From contig JADGQM010000004.1 in assembly GCA_017881795.1 (NCBI GenBank), positions 1 to 39,816 on the forward strand: DNA of 39,816 nt. Direction: 5' to 3'. The stretch comes from Syntrophobacteraceae bacterium. GTDB taxonomy: Bacteria; Desulfobacterota; Syntrophobacteria; Syntrophobacterales; Syntrophobacteraceae. Positions 17,087-25,585 of this stretch are shown here, piece by piece. The notes under the pieces are model-generated. The model was given only the letters and a program-made list of their open reading frames with translations. It had not been told where the DNA came from and did no database searches. The number at the start of each line of letters is the position of its first letter. Positions within the stretch are counted from its first letter, which is position 1. A program made the translations under genes and the position numbers.

Positions 17087-19198
17087 ATGGAAGCAGCCAT
17101 GAAACACACAGTGCAAGTAGAGGTGGGTGGACGTCCGCTGACCATCGAATGCGGCCATGTTGCCCAACAGGCCAGCGGTGCAGTTTTAATGCGATATGGT
17201 GACACCGTGGTTTTGGTCACCGCAACCAAAGAGGACCGGACCCGGGAAGGCATTGATTTTCTGCCCCTCATGGTCGATTATCAGGAAATGGGCTACGCTG
17301 CGGGCCACATCCCCGGCAGCTTTTTCCGACGGGAAGTTGGTCGCCCCAGCGAGAAGGAAACGCTGACCTCGCGCCTGATCGACCGTCCCATCCGCCCGCT
17401 CTTTCCCAAAGGATACGCGCTGGAAACGCAGGTCATCGCCACCGTGCTCTCCGTCGATCAGGAAAATGAACCTGATGTCGTCGCTATGACCGGCGCCTCA
17501 GCAGCTTTGCATATTTCCCGCATCCCGTTTCAGGGGCCCATCGCCGCGGTTCGCGTCGGCCGCTTAAACGGCGAGTTCATCATCAATCCCAGCCTGAAAC
17601 AGCTGGCGGAGAGCGACATGAACGTGGTCGTCGCGGGGAGCCGGGATGCCGTGGTGATGGTGGAAGGCGGTGCAAAGTTCGTTTCCGAAGATGATCTCGT
17701 CGAAGCCATCGATACCGCTCATCGAGCCATTTTGCCCATCCTCGACGCTCAGGAAGAGCTCAGGAAAATGATCGGAGCCGTCAAAGACGCTCCTCCTGAG
17801 ATCATAGAATATGCCGGGCTGATCGAAGCGCTGAAGAAGACCGCGGCCGAAGAGATGAGACAGGTTGTCACGACGCCGGAGAAATTACTCCGTCGCGACC
17901 GGAAGAAAGCGTTGAAGCAGCGCGTGGCGGAAGAGCTTTCGGTCGAATTTCCGGAACAGGGGAAAGAGATCAAGGGCCTTCTCGAAGATCTTGAAAAAGA
18001 GACGGTGCGGCGCCTGATGGTTGAGGAAAACCGACGCATCGATGGTCGCCGTTTTGATGAGATCCGCCCCATCACCATTGAAGTGGGCATCCTCCCCAGG
18101 ACGCACGGCTCGGCGATGTTCCGTCGCGGCGAGACCCAGGTGCTCGCCGTGGTCACCCTCGGGTCCTCGTCCGATGAACAGAAGATCGAAACCCTGGCGG
18201 GCGAAACGTTCAAATCCTTCATGCTCCATTATAATTTTCCTCCCTTCTCGGTCGGCGAGGTGCGGCCGCTGCGAGGGCCGGGGCGTCGGGACATCGGTCA
18301 TGGGGCTCTTGCTGAACGCACCGTGAAAACCGCCCTGCCCAAAGATGGTGAATTCCCGTACACGATTCGGGTCGTCTCGGAAGTCCTGGAATCCAACGGC
18401 TCCAGTTCTATGGCCACCGTCTGCGGAGCTACCCTGGCGCTCATGGACGCCGGCGTCCCGCTGACCGACACCTTGGCCGGAGTGGCCATGGGTTTGATCA
18501 AAGAAGGCAGCGAAGTGGTCATTCTCTCTGACATCCTGGGGGATGAAGACCACTTTGGCGATATGGATTTCAAGGTTACGGGCAGCGAGAAGGGGATTAC
18601 TGCCCTGCAGATGGATATCAAGATTTCCGGAATCGACCGGGAAATCATGCGCCGCGCCCTGGAACAGGCCCGAAAAGGCCGCATCCATATCCTCGAAAAA
18701 ATGCGCGAAGCTCTGTCTACACCCCGATCGGAGCTCTCTCCCTACGCGCCACGAGTCGTCAGCTTACAGATCAACCCGGACAAAATCCGCGATGTCATCG
18801 GGCCGGGAGGCAAGGTGATCCGCGCCATCGTAGCGGAAACCGGAGCCAAGATCGATGTCGATGACACCGGCCGCGTGGTGGTTATGAGCCCGGATCAGGC
18901 GGCTTGTGACAAAGCCATCAACAAGATCAAAAGCTTGACTCAAGAACCTGAAGTTGGCCAGCTTTACATGGCCAAAGTGGTGCGCGTCACGGATTTCGGG
19001 GCCTTCGCGGAAATCCTGCCGAATATCGACGGCCTGATCCACATTTCGCAATTGGATCACACGCGGGTGCGCAAAGTCACCGACGTCGTCAACGAAGGCG
19101 ATGAGGTGCTCGTCAAAGTCATCGAAATCGACAAAGACGGCCGTATCCGGTTAAGCCGCAAGGCTGCCATGGAAAAGCCGGGAGACAGTAGGGAGTAG
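17087..19198 (+). CDS. pnp: Polyribonucleotide nucleotidyltransferase (PNPase)
   Basis: 3'-5' phosphorolytic RNase and degradosome component. The 703-aa protein has two RNase PH domains ([22 protein letters not shown] in the first; the catalytic Asp pair in [11 protein letters not shown] at about 483-493 in the second), a KH domain ([12 protein letters not shown], about 565) and an S1 domain ([19 protein letters not shown], about 640). ATG 17087 is three bases from GGAGG; ATG 17099 is an alternative. Its stop codon lies inside two GTAGGGA heptamers, so the final residues DSRE are encoded by repeat sequence. Confidence 0.96.
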   Translation: MEAAMKHTVQVEVGGRPLTIECGHVAQQASGAVLMRYGDTVVLVTATKEDRTREGIDFLPLMVDYQEMGYAAGHIPGSFFRREVGRPSEKETLTSRLIDRPIRPLFPKGYALETQVIATVLSVDQENEPDVVAMTGASAALHISRIPFQGPIAAVRVGRLNGEFIINPSLKQLAESDMNVVVAGSRDAVVMVEGGAKFVSEDDLVEAIDTAHRAILPILDAQEELRKMIGAVKDAPPEIIEYAGLIEALKKTAAEEMRQVVTTPEKLLRRDRKKALKQRVAEELSVEFPEQGKEIKGLLEDLEKETVRRLMVEENRRIDGRRFDEIRPITIEVGILPRTHGSAMFRRGETQVLAVVTLGSSSDEQKIETLAGETFKSFMLHYNFPPFSVGEVRPLRGPGRRDIGHGALAERTVKTALPKDGEFPYTIRVVSEVLESNGSSSMATVCGATLALMDAGVPLTDTLAGVAMGLIKEGSEVVILSDILGDEDHFGDMDFKVTGSEKGITALQMDIKISGIDREIMRRALEQARKGRIHILEKMREALSTPRSELSPYAPRVVSLQINPDKIRDVIGPGGKVIRAIVAETGAKIDVDDTGRVVVMSPDQAACDKAINKIKSLTQEPEVGQLYMAKVVRVTDFGAFAEILPNIDGLIHISQLDHTRVRKVTDVVNEGDEVLVKVIEIDKDGRIRLSRKAAMEKPGDSRE

Positions 19199-19201
19199 GG
19201 A
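19188..19201 (+). repeat. Two GTAGGGA heptamers spanning the pnp stop codon
   Basis: GTAGGGA occurs exactly twice in tandem, and the second copy contains the TAG stop of pnp (19196-19198). It is a minimal member of the heptamer-array family found elsewhere in the window. Confidence 0.55.
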
Positions 19202-19257
19202 GCCTCTCTATTCTTGTCCATGCTGATGTCTGGATGGAAGCGTCGAAGAAGCCCAGA

Positions 19258-19325
19258 CACGAAAGGCACGAAGGACTTTTACAGCGTTTATGAATACTCT
19301 TTCGTGCTCTTCGTGTTTTTCGTGG
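19258..19325. repeat. CACGAAG/CTTCGTG inverted-repeat element, copy B
   Basis: The left side holds CACGAAAGGCACGAAGG and the right side TTTCGTGCTCTTCGTG then TTTTTCGTGG, so CACGAA-type words face each other across an AT-richer centre. It is less perfect than copy A (8036-8091). It lies in the pnp to M16-peptidase gap; the rest of that gap shows nothing else. Confidence 0.75.
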
Positions 19326-19416
19326 TTAAGCTTTTTTTGAGTTGTGGCCGAGGGCCGCACTGTGGTCTCCCCGAATTCTGCGCTAAATTCTTATCGAACT
19401 AGAGAGAGGAAAGAGG

Positions 19417-20679
19417 TTGTACCAGAAAACGGTCCTCGCCAATGGCGTTCGCGTCCTGACTGAAAGGATCCCGTCCTTTCATTCCGTGTCTACGGGCATC
19501 TGGGTGAATGTTGGCTCGCGGGATGAACTGAGCGAAGAACGCGGGATCACCCATCTCGTCGAGCATATGTTGTTCAAGGGCACGGAGAAGCGGAGCGCCA
19601 GAGACATTGCCAAAGAGCTCGACGCGGTGGGGGGCTTTGTCAATGCCTTCACTTCCAAGGAACAGACCTGTTTCCACGCAAAAGTCCTGCACCCTCATCT
19701 CCCGCTGGTGGTAGATGTGCTGACGGACATTTTTCTCAATTCCGTCTTTGCTTCCGCCGAAATCGTCCGCGAGCAGCAGGTCATCGTGCAGGAGATCCGG
19801 ATGATTGAGGATACACCGGACGAGTACATCCACATCCTGTTCCAGGAAATGTTTTGGCAGGACAATCCCCTGGGGCTTCCTATTTATGGGGCCATAGAGG
19901 CGGTGGAAGGCATCGATCGTGAGGGCATCCTTCGCTACTTGTCCAGGATGTTCCAGCCCGAACGGATCGTCATCGCGGCAGCCGGAAACCTCGAACACGA
20001 GCGGTTTCTCGATCTGGTGGGGCCGACCATGGCCACGCTGAACCACCCCGACCAGCCGCTCAAGCGTCATAGGCCAACCGATCACTACCACATTAAATTA
20101 GTTCCCAAGGACATCGAGCAGGTCCATTTGTGCATGGGAATGCGCGGCCCTTCGCAGTCTGATGAAAACCGCTTCCTCTCCCATCTGCTCAATGTGGTTC
20201 TCGGCAGCAGCATGAGCAGTCGCTTATTCCAGGAAATCCGTGAGAACCGAGGCCTCGCGTACTCCGTTTTCTCGTTTGTTAACAGCCATGAAGACACTGG
20301 AATGTTTGGCATTTACGCAGGAGTGGCTCCGGAAAATGTTCAGGAAACCCTCGCCATCATTCATGAGCAGCTTGCAATACTGTTCAAGGAGCCCATACCC
20401 GAAGCCGAACTGCACGCCGCCAAGGAGTATCTCAAGGGCAGTATGTATCTGAACGCTGAAAGCACCGATTCCAGAATGAACCGCCTCGCCAAGAACGAAT
20501 TCCTCTTCGGCCGCTACGTCCCCTTCGAGGAAGTCCAAGAGAGGATCGATGGCGTCACTTCAGGGGCTATCCAGAAGTGGTTTGAAGACGTATACCAGGA
20601 ATCGCAGGTGGCCCTGATGCTATTGGGCCCAGTGGAACAGGACTCACTAGATTCGGCAGACGACGCTCTTGATGGATAG
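19417..20679 (+). CDS. M16 family zinc metallopeptidase
   Basis: A 420-aa insulinase/pitrilysin-type peptidase of the single-chain bacterial group that commonly follows pnp. The inverted zinc motif is HLVEHMLFKGT (HxxEH, about residues 46-50), and the third zinc ligand Glu lies downstream in EQQVIVQEIRMIEDTPDE. The second half has FQEIRENRGLAYSVFSF, the conserved substrate-binding region. The start is a TTG with an AGAGAGG site seven bases upstream. No signal peptide is seen, so it is probably cytoplasmic. Its substrate is unknown. The next gene begins seven bases after its stop. Confidence 0.92.
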   Translation: MYQKTVLANGVRVLTERIPSFHSVSTGIWVNVGSRDELSEERGITHLVEHMLFKGTEKRSARDIAKELDAVGGFVNAFTSKEQTCFHAKVLHPHLPLVVDVLTDIFLNSVFASAEIVREQQVIVQEIRMIEDTPDEYIHILFQEMFWQDNPLGLPIYGAIEAVEGIDREGILRYLSRMFQPERIVIAAAGNLEHERFLDLVGPTMATLNHPDQPLKRHRPTDHYHIKLVPKDIEQVHLCMGMRGPSQSDENRFLSHLLNVVLGSSMSSRLFQEIRENRGLAYSVFSFVNSHEDTGMFGIYAGVAPENVQETLAIIHEQLAILFKEPIPEAELHAAKEYLKGSMYLNAESTDSRMNRLAKNEFLFGRYVPFEEVQERIDGVTSGAIQKWFEDVYQESQVALMLLGPVEQDSLDSADDALDG

Positions 20680-20685
20680 GTGCTC

Positions 20686-21468
20686 ATGTCGCTCCGCTTT
20701 CAAACCCTTGCCAGTGGTTCCAAAGGAAACGCCATCCTGGTCTGCAGTCACAAGACGAGGATTCTTCTGGACTCCGGTCTCAGCGCTAAAGAGTTGGTCC
20801 GCCGTCTGGAGCTAACCGGCGTCAAGGCAGGTCAACTGGACGCTGTCGTCATCAGCCATGAACATACCGATCATGTACGCGGACTGGGCACCCTGAGCCG
20901 CCGGTTTGACCTTCCCGTGTACCTCAGTCAGGGAACGCTCGACAATCTTCCTGCCGAAATCGGACAATTAGCCGACGTCAAGCTGTTTCAGCCTGGGAAT
21001 TCCTTCGTGATCGGCGACTTGAGGATCAAACCGTTTGCCATATCTCACGATGCGCAGGATCCTGCCGGTTTCGTCCTGGAACACGATGCTCACCGGCTTG
21101 GGGTCTGTACGGACCTCGGGATTGCGACCCAGTTGGTCAGGACCCGACTGCAGGCGTGTCATGGTTTGATCCTGGAAGCCAATCACGACCCGGAACTGCT
21201 GCTCAATGGCCCCTACCCGCTCCCTTTGAAACAGCGCATTCGCAGTCGCCACGGACATCTCTCCAATGCCGAATCCTTCGAACTGCTGCAAAGCATCACC
21301 CATGAAGCTTTGCAGATCGTTCTCTTTGCTCATCTGAGCGAGGTCAATAACCAACCCGACCTGGTGCTCCGAAGTTCTCGGGACTTCCTGAACAACTCCG
21401 GGTGGGATGATCTCACCATCGAAGTTGGAAAACAGCACGAAGTGTCGAAAGGCTATGAATTGATCTGA
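20686..21468 (+). CDS. YycJ/WalJ-like metallo-beta-lactamase fold hydrolase
   Basis: A metal-dependent hydrolase of 260 aa. The N-terminus FQTLASGSKGNAILV and ILLDSGLSAKEL are typical of the YycJ/WalJ group. The metal motif is ISHEHTDHVRG (HxHxDH), with further ligands probably in ISHDAQDPAGF and LEANHDPELL. Substrates of this group are poorly known; some members act on nucleic acids. ATG 20686 is preferred over GTG 20680. It sits between an M16 peptidase and a stress protein with very short gaps, so the three are probably one transcript. Confidence 0.9.
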   Translation: MSLRFQTLASGSKGNAILVCSHKTRILLDSGLSAKELVRRLELTGVKAGQLDAVVISHEHTDHVRGLGTLSRRFDLPVYLSQGTLDNLPAEIGQLADVKLFQPGNSFVIGDLRIKPFAISHDAQDPAGFVLEHDAHRLGVCTDLGIATQLVRTRLQACHGLILEANHDPELLLNGPYPLPLKQRIRSRHGHLSNAESFELLQSITHEALQIVLFAHLSEVNNQPDLVLRSSRDFLNNSGWDDLTIEVGKQHEVSKGYELI

Positions 21469-21484
21469 CAGGAAGGTCGCCTCC

Positions 21485-22423
21485 ATGCCCCCCTTGCCCA
21501 AGTGCCTGCTGCTGCCCATTGACGGCTCGGAAGAAGCCTTGAAACCCGTTGAATTCCTGAGGCGCCTTTACCCCGATCGGAGCCCGATCAGCATTATCCT
21601 CTCCTATTCTCCCCCATCCCTGCCACCCGCTTATAAGGGGAAACTCCTTTCACCGGAACTCCTTAAGAGAAAACAGCAACTGAGCGAATCCCGGGAACAG
21701 GAAACTCGTGCGATTTTGGAGCGAGCGAAGAAAGTTCTTATCAGGGAAGGGTTTTTAAACGACATGATTGAAGCACACGTTCAGGAAAGGCAGGCGAGCA
21801 CTGCCAAAGATGCCTGTCTTCTTGCCGACCGAAAAAAGGTGGATGCGGTTCTGGTGCAGAAGCGGTTTACCGGTAGTCTGGATAGCTTCCTTACAAACGA
21901 TCCCACCCATGGTCTGCTCCATCATTGCCAGGTGAACCCCGTCTGGCTGACCGAAGGGACCATCGGTGTTTCCCAGGCGGCCATCTGCATCACCAATGAA
22001 CAGGCTTCGCTTGGAGCCGCCGACCATGCCGGCTTCATGCTTTCCGGGACGGACGTAAGGATCACCCTGCTCCATGCTGGACGGACCATCTCGCGCCCGG
22101 CAACCTCCCCGGCAACCTTCATCTCGGCGGAATTGGAGAAGTGGTTGATAACCCCGGAAGGCCGGCAGGTGAAGCCCTTCCTTGTAGAGGCACACGACCT
22201 CCTGCAACGGGAAGGAATTGATGACGAAAAGATTACGATCACCATTCTGCCCAGCCAAGGTAAGCCAGCCTCGGAGATTCTTTCCTACTGCCGTGGGGCA
22301 GGCATCGGCATCGTCGTCCTCGGCCATTCACTCCCCACCGGGATCAAAGGGTTCTTCCAGGGCTCGGTCACCAAAAAAATCCTCGCCGACCTCAAGAATA
22401 TGGCCGTTTGGGTCAATCAATAG
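21485..22423 (+). CDS. Tandem universal stress protein (UspA family)
   Basis: A 312-aa cytoplasmic protein with two Usp-like halves. The first begins CLLLPIDGSEEALKPVEFL, and the second ends ILSYCRGAGIGIVVLGHSLPTGIKGFFQGSVTKKILADL, which includes the G-rich nucleotide-binding pattern GxxGxxxGS/T in relaxed form. The first half appears degenerate in that motif. Start ATG with AGGAAGG eight bases upstream. The likely role is stress survival or ligand sensing; nothing more specific is visible. It follows the YycJ-like gene by 16 bases. Confidence 0.82.
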   Translation: MPPLPKCLLLPIDGSEEALKPVEFLRRLYPDRSPISIILSYSPPSLPPAYKGKLLSPELLKRKQQLSESREQETRAILERAKKVLIREGFLNDMIEAHVQERQASTAKDACLLADRKKVDAVLVQKRFTGSLDSFLTNDPTHGLLHHCQVNPVWLTEGTIGVSQAAICITNEQASLGAADHAGFMLSGTDVRITLLHAGRTISRPATSPATFISAELEKWLITPEGRQVKPFLVEAHDLLQREGIDDEKITITILPSQGKPASEILSYCRGAGIGIVVLGHSLPTGIKGFFQGSVTKKILADLKNMAVWVNQ

Positions 22424-22462
22424 GAGGCTGATCGCTCTTCTAAAACGGGAAGGGCTGCTGTC

Positions 22463-24166
22463 ATGATCCGACTCAAGGTCTTCATCAGTTCCGTGCAAAA
22501 GGAGCTCCAGGAGGAGCGAGCGGCTCTGGGGGGCCTGCTGGCGACCGACCCGTTCCTCGCCTCCAGTACCGTTCCCCGGCTGTTCGAGGAGTATCCCGCC
22601 CCGCTCAGGCCGAACAAACAGGCCTATCTCGACCTCCTGCGCAGTTGCCATGTCTGCCTTTTGATCATGGGGAAAGAGTACGGTCAGCCCCTGGCCGACG
22701 GCCTGTCGGCCACGCATCAGGAATATCGCCTTGCACAGAGCTTAAAACTTCCGACGTTGGTCTGTGTGAAAGGCGACGCTGGATTTGAGCGTGACGAGAA
22801 GGAAAAAGCATTCCTCGCGGAAGTGCGGCATGATGGCCACACCTATAGCCGCTTTGCAACTCGGGATGAGCTTCTCAAGAAGGCTCGATTGCGACTGATC
22901 GAGTACCTCGAAAAGACTTTTGAAGCGGGGCCTACCCCACAACAAAACGAGCAGGCGCGGGAGACTCTAAGGTGTGCGTCGGATTTCGAACGGCAACGAG
23001 CTCACAGCCTGTCTTCAGGTGAACTCGATCCCGGCCTGGTCAGAGAACTGGTGGCTGCCGCCGAGGACAGGCCTCCCGACAAGCTCAATGACGAGATGAT
23101 CACCCAGGCACTGGTTTCACGCGGCTACCTCTGGTTTGACCCCGGAGACAACCAGTATCGTCCGACCGCCGCCGCCGTGTTGCTCATGGCAAAGTCCCCA
23201 TCCAAAGCGTTTCCCCAGGCGCGTGTTCAACTGGATGCCTACGTGGGTGAGACACGTGACGCCCGGCCCCTTGACAGCATCCTCGTGGATAAACCGCTGC
23301 CGGCGGCCATTGAGCAGGCAGTGGCCTTCATCCGGCGGAATACGGCCCAACCCCTGAAGGTTGAAGGCTTGCGTCGGGTGAGTGCCGAGGTCTTCCCCCA
23401 GGAAGCCCTCCGGGAGGCCATCGTCAATGCCGTTGCCCATCGCGACTACGAGGCTGCAGGGGTGAAGATCACCGTGGAGGTTTTCGCCGACCGTGTGGTC
23501 TTTTCAAGTCCCGGTCCGCCGCCAGGCAATCAGAAAATCGAGCGCATCGGGCGGGGAGAAGGGCGCTCCAAGGCGCGCAATCCCCTTGTTGTCCAGGGAT
23601 TGACCTGGCTCGAACTGATGGATGAGCGCGGCAGCGGCATTCGTCGCATGCGGGAGGTTATGCATCGGCATGGCCTCGAGATGCCTCGGTTCGCAGTGGT
23701 CGACGATGAGTTCACGGTCACGCTCACAACACAACCCAAGTTTGTCGAAACTGATCGAGTGGCTGTTGGACTATTGCCCGGTGAACCCTATTCCCCATAC
23801 CCGGAGCTGACAGAAAACCAAAATGCCGCTTTGACGGGCGCGGCTGAAAGGGGCTACCTCTCCACCGCATGGTGCGTTCAGAACCTCGGCCTGTCCAGGG
23901 ACACGGCCTGGCGGATGCTTGATGATTTGAAGGAGAGGGGCTACCTGGAAAAGATCGGTGCCGGACGAGCCACACGGTATGTCCTCAAGATTCACCCACC
24001 TGACGTGGATGCGCAGGAGCGTCAGGCGCAAATCAGGCGCAAATCAGGCGCAGATCAGGCGCAAATCGGGCGAAAGGCGCCAGCCGATCAGGCACAAACC
24101 GGAAGCAAGAGCAAACCCTCTGGCGCAATTCTGACGAAATCAGGCGAAAAACCAACGAAGAAATGA
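22463..24166 (+). CDS. DUF4062 + GHKL-type ATPase + winged-helix protein
   Basis: A 567-aa protein with an unusual domain order. Residues 1-115 are DUF4062-like (LKVFISSVQKELQEERAAL, then LLRSCHVCLLIMGKEYG and SATHQEYRLAQ). Residues about 170-430 match the RecG-C-like GHKL ATPase region (EALREAIVNAVAHRDY as the N-box, DRVVFSSPGPPPG, and DERGSGIRRMREVM). Residues 445-515 look like a winged helix (LGLSRDTAWRMLDDLKERGYLEKIGAGR). A basic Gln-rich tail follows, encoded partly by an 11-base tandem repeat. In the usual relatives the ATPase is preceded by an AlbA_2/Schlafen-like domain; here DUF4062 takes that place. It may be a regulator or a stand-alone defence gene; neither is shown. GGAAGGG precedes the ATG. 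Confidence 0.85.
   Translation: MIRLKVFISSVQKELQEERAALGGLLATDPFLASSTVPRLFEEYPAPLRPNKQAYLDLLRSCHVCLLIMGKEYGQPLADGLSATHQEYRLAQSLKLPTLVCVKGDAGFERDEKEKAFLAEVRHDGHTYSRFATRDELLKKARLRLIEYLEKTFEAGPTPQQNEQARETLRCASDFERQRAHSLSSGELDPGLVRELVAAAEDRPPDKLNDEMITQALVSRGYLWFDPGDNQYRPTAAAVLLMAKSPSKAFPQARVQLDAYVGETRDARPLDSILVDKPLPAAIEQAVAFIRRNTAQPLKVEGLRRVSAEVFPQEALREAIVNAVAHRDYEAAGVKITVEVFADRVVFSSPGPPPGNQKIERIGRGEGRSKARNPLVVQGLTWLELMDERGSGIRRMREVMHRHGLEMPRFAVVDDEFTVTLTTQPKFVETDRVAVGLLPGEPYSPYPELTENQNAALTGAAERGYLSTAWCVQNLGLSRDTAWRMLDDLKERGYLEKIGAGRATRYVLKIHPPDVDAQERQAQIRRKSGADQAQIGRKAPADQAQTGSKSKPSGAILTKSGEKPTKK
24023..24066 (+). repeat. Four 11-base tandem repeats inside the DUF4062 gene
   Basis: CAGGCGCAAAT occurs at 24023-24033, 24034-24044, 24045-24055 (one change, A to G) and 24056-24066. 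Because 11 is not a multiple of three, gain or loss of one unit would shift the frame and replace the last 30 or so residues of the protein. The encoded segment is Gln/Lys/Arg-rich. Confidence 0.85.
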
Positions 24167-24343
24167 TCCGGCACCCCTCGCAGCAGCAGGTTTTCCGTTT
24201 GCCGGGAATAGACCAAGAGGAACTGAAGGCTTTGCCATGATATCATCAGCTCCCGTTGATCAGGTCCAGCACGGCGTGAAGAACTTCCTCAAAGAGCTCC
24301 TGCAAAGAGCTTCTCAACACAGGAAATGCTAAGAGAAGAGAAG

Positions 24344-24389
24344 AAAATGCTCACTATCGTGACAGGCTTGTCACGATAGTGAGCATTTT
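24344..24389. terminator. Bidirectional terminator between the DUF4062 gene and secF
   Basis: Arms 24344-24364 and 24369-24389 are perfect 21-base reverse complements around a GGCT loop. The left arm begins AAAA and the right arm ends in a T-run (24385-24390), so it can stop transcripts from both convergent genes. It lies 11 bases beyond the secF stop. The remaining 177 bases back to the DUF4062 stop show no supported gene; a 32-codon frame at 24238 is not convincing. Confidence 0.9.
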
Positions 24390-24400
24390 TCAAGAGCATG

Positions 24401-25465
24401 CTAGGCTGTCGCCTTCTTCAGCACCCGTTTTCCCTTGGTCAGATCCTCGTATAGAATCAGGATCGGACTGGCCACGAAAATGGATGAATAGGTCCCGGTG
24501 ATGACCCCGATCAGCATGGCAAAAGTAAAATCGTGAATTACCGTTCCTCCGAGGAAGAAAAGGCAGAGCAGCACAAACAGGACGGTGCCGGAAGTCAGCA
24601 TGGTGCGACTGAGCGTCTGATTGATCGCACCGTTGATCATTTCGTGGAAGGGTTGCTTGCGATCCTTGTGACGATTCTCGCGGATGCGGTCGTAGACGAT
24701 GATCGTATCATTCAAGGAGTAGCCGGCAAGGGTCAGGAGCGCGGCAAAGACCTCCAAGGTAAATTCTTTGTTGGTCAGAGCAAAGATCCCCAAGGTGATC
24801 AGGATGTCATGAACCAGAGAGAGGAGGGCTCCGAGAGCATAGGGCAACTTGAGGAACCAGCAGAGCAGGAGGGTGATGATGAGAGCGCCGATGATCAAAT
24901 AAATGGCATTCAGGCCAATGGCTTCGAGCAAGTAAATCCCGACCAGCATCACCCCGCCCATAACCCCGCTGATCGCCCATTTGAACTCGAAGCGCCCGGA
25001 AATATAGATACCAATGAAGAGCAGTGCATAGTAGATGGCCTTCAGGGCCTTTTGCCGGAGGTCTTCACCGACTTTTGGGCCGACCATTTCCACCCGCCGC
25101 ACCGTAACCTGCCCCTCTCCGTAGGTCTTGGAGAGCTCATCCTGAGCCTGCTGCGAAATGCTTTGCAGTTCGGAGGAAATCAGGTCGGCGCGAATCAGGT
25201 ATTCGTTCGCGTCGGCAGCGCCGATCTGTTGGATCGTGCACTGGGAAACGAGCTCCCGCACAGCATTCCGGATCTCGTCGGGATTGGTCGGTTTAGTGAA
25301 CTGAACCTGGATTACGGTGCCGCCGGCGAAGTCTACCCCCATGTTCAGCCCACCCCTGGCAGCCAACACGGCCATGCCGAGGAGAATGATGATGCCGGAA
25401 AGAAGGAAGGCCTTGTAGCGCAACCCTACAAAGTTGATATTAATACCTGGCTTGATCCATTCCAT
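24401..25465 (-). CDS. secF: Protein translocase subunit SecF
   Basis: With SecD, drives the proton-powered late stage of Sec export in the inner membrane. The 354-aa protein has the first membrane segment (FLLSGIIILLGMAVLA), then MGVDFAGGTVIQVQF, a small periplasmic domain, and five further membrane segments containing the conserved GYSLNDTIIVYDRIREN. GAGGGAT lies seven bases before the ATG. It follows secD after a gap that is mostly a heptamer array. Confidence 0.96.
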   Translation of the reverse strand: MEWIKPGININFVGLRYKAFLLSGIIILLGMAVLAARGGLNMGVDFAGGTVIQVQFTKPTNPDEIRNAVRELVSQCTIQQIGAADANEYLIRADLISSELQSISQQAQDELSKTYGEGQVTVRRVEMVGPKVGEDLRQKALKAIYYALLFIGIYISGRFEFKWAISGVMGGVMLVGIYLLEAIGLNAIYLIIGALIITLLLCWFLKLPYALGALLSLVHDILITLGIFALTNKEFTLEVFAALLTLAGYSLNDTIIVYDRIRENRHKDRKQPFHEMINGAINQTLSRTMLTSGTVLFVLLCLFFLGGTVIHDFTFAMLIGVITGTYSSIFVASPILILYEDLTKGKRVLKKATA

Positions 25466-25509
25466 GCCGCTTATCCCTCACAATCCCGTTGAATTAGTTT
25501 TTCGCCTTG

Positions 25510-25579
25510 TTATTTGTTATCCGTTATCCGTTATTTGTCACTGAGACTGATAACTGGTCACTGATAACTGATCACTTTC
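25510..25579. repeat. Heptamer-period array between secD and secF
   Basis: Ten 7-base units in one register on the plus strand: TTATTTG, TTATCCG, TTATCCG, TTATTTG, TCACTGA, GACTGAT, AACTGGT, CACTGAT, AACTGAT, CACTTTC. The first four and the last six belong to two different word types, yet the 7-base step is kept across the change. It occupies most of the gap between the two genes. Confidence 0.85.
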
Positions 25580-25585
25580 CCCCAA

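Noticed and set aside
24238-24336. A 32-codon frame before the long terminator
   Set aside because: No ribosome site and too short to judge; probably chance.
24533-25492. A 319-codon plus-strand frame opposite secF
   Set aside because: Antisense shadow of secF, rich in Glu/Gln/Asp; no motif or ribosome site.
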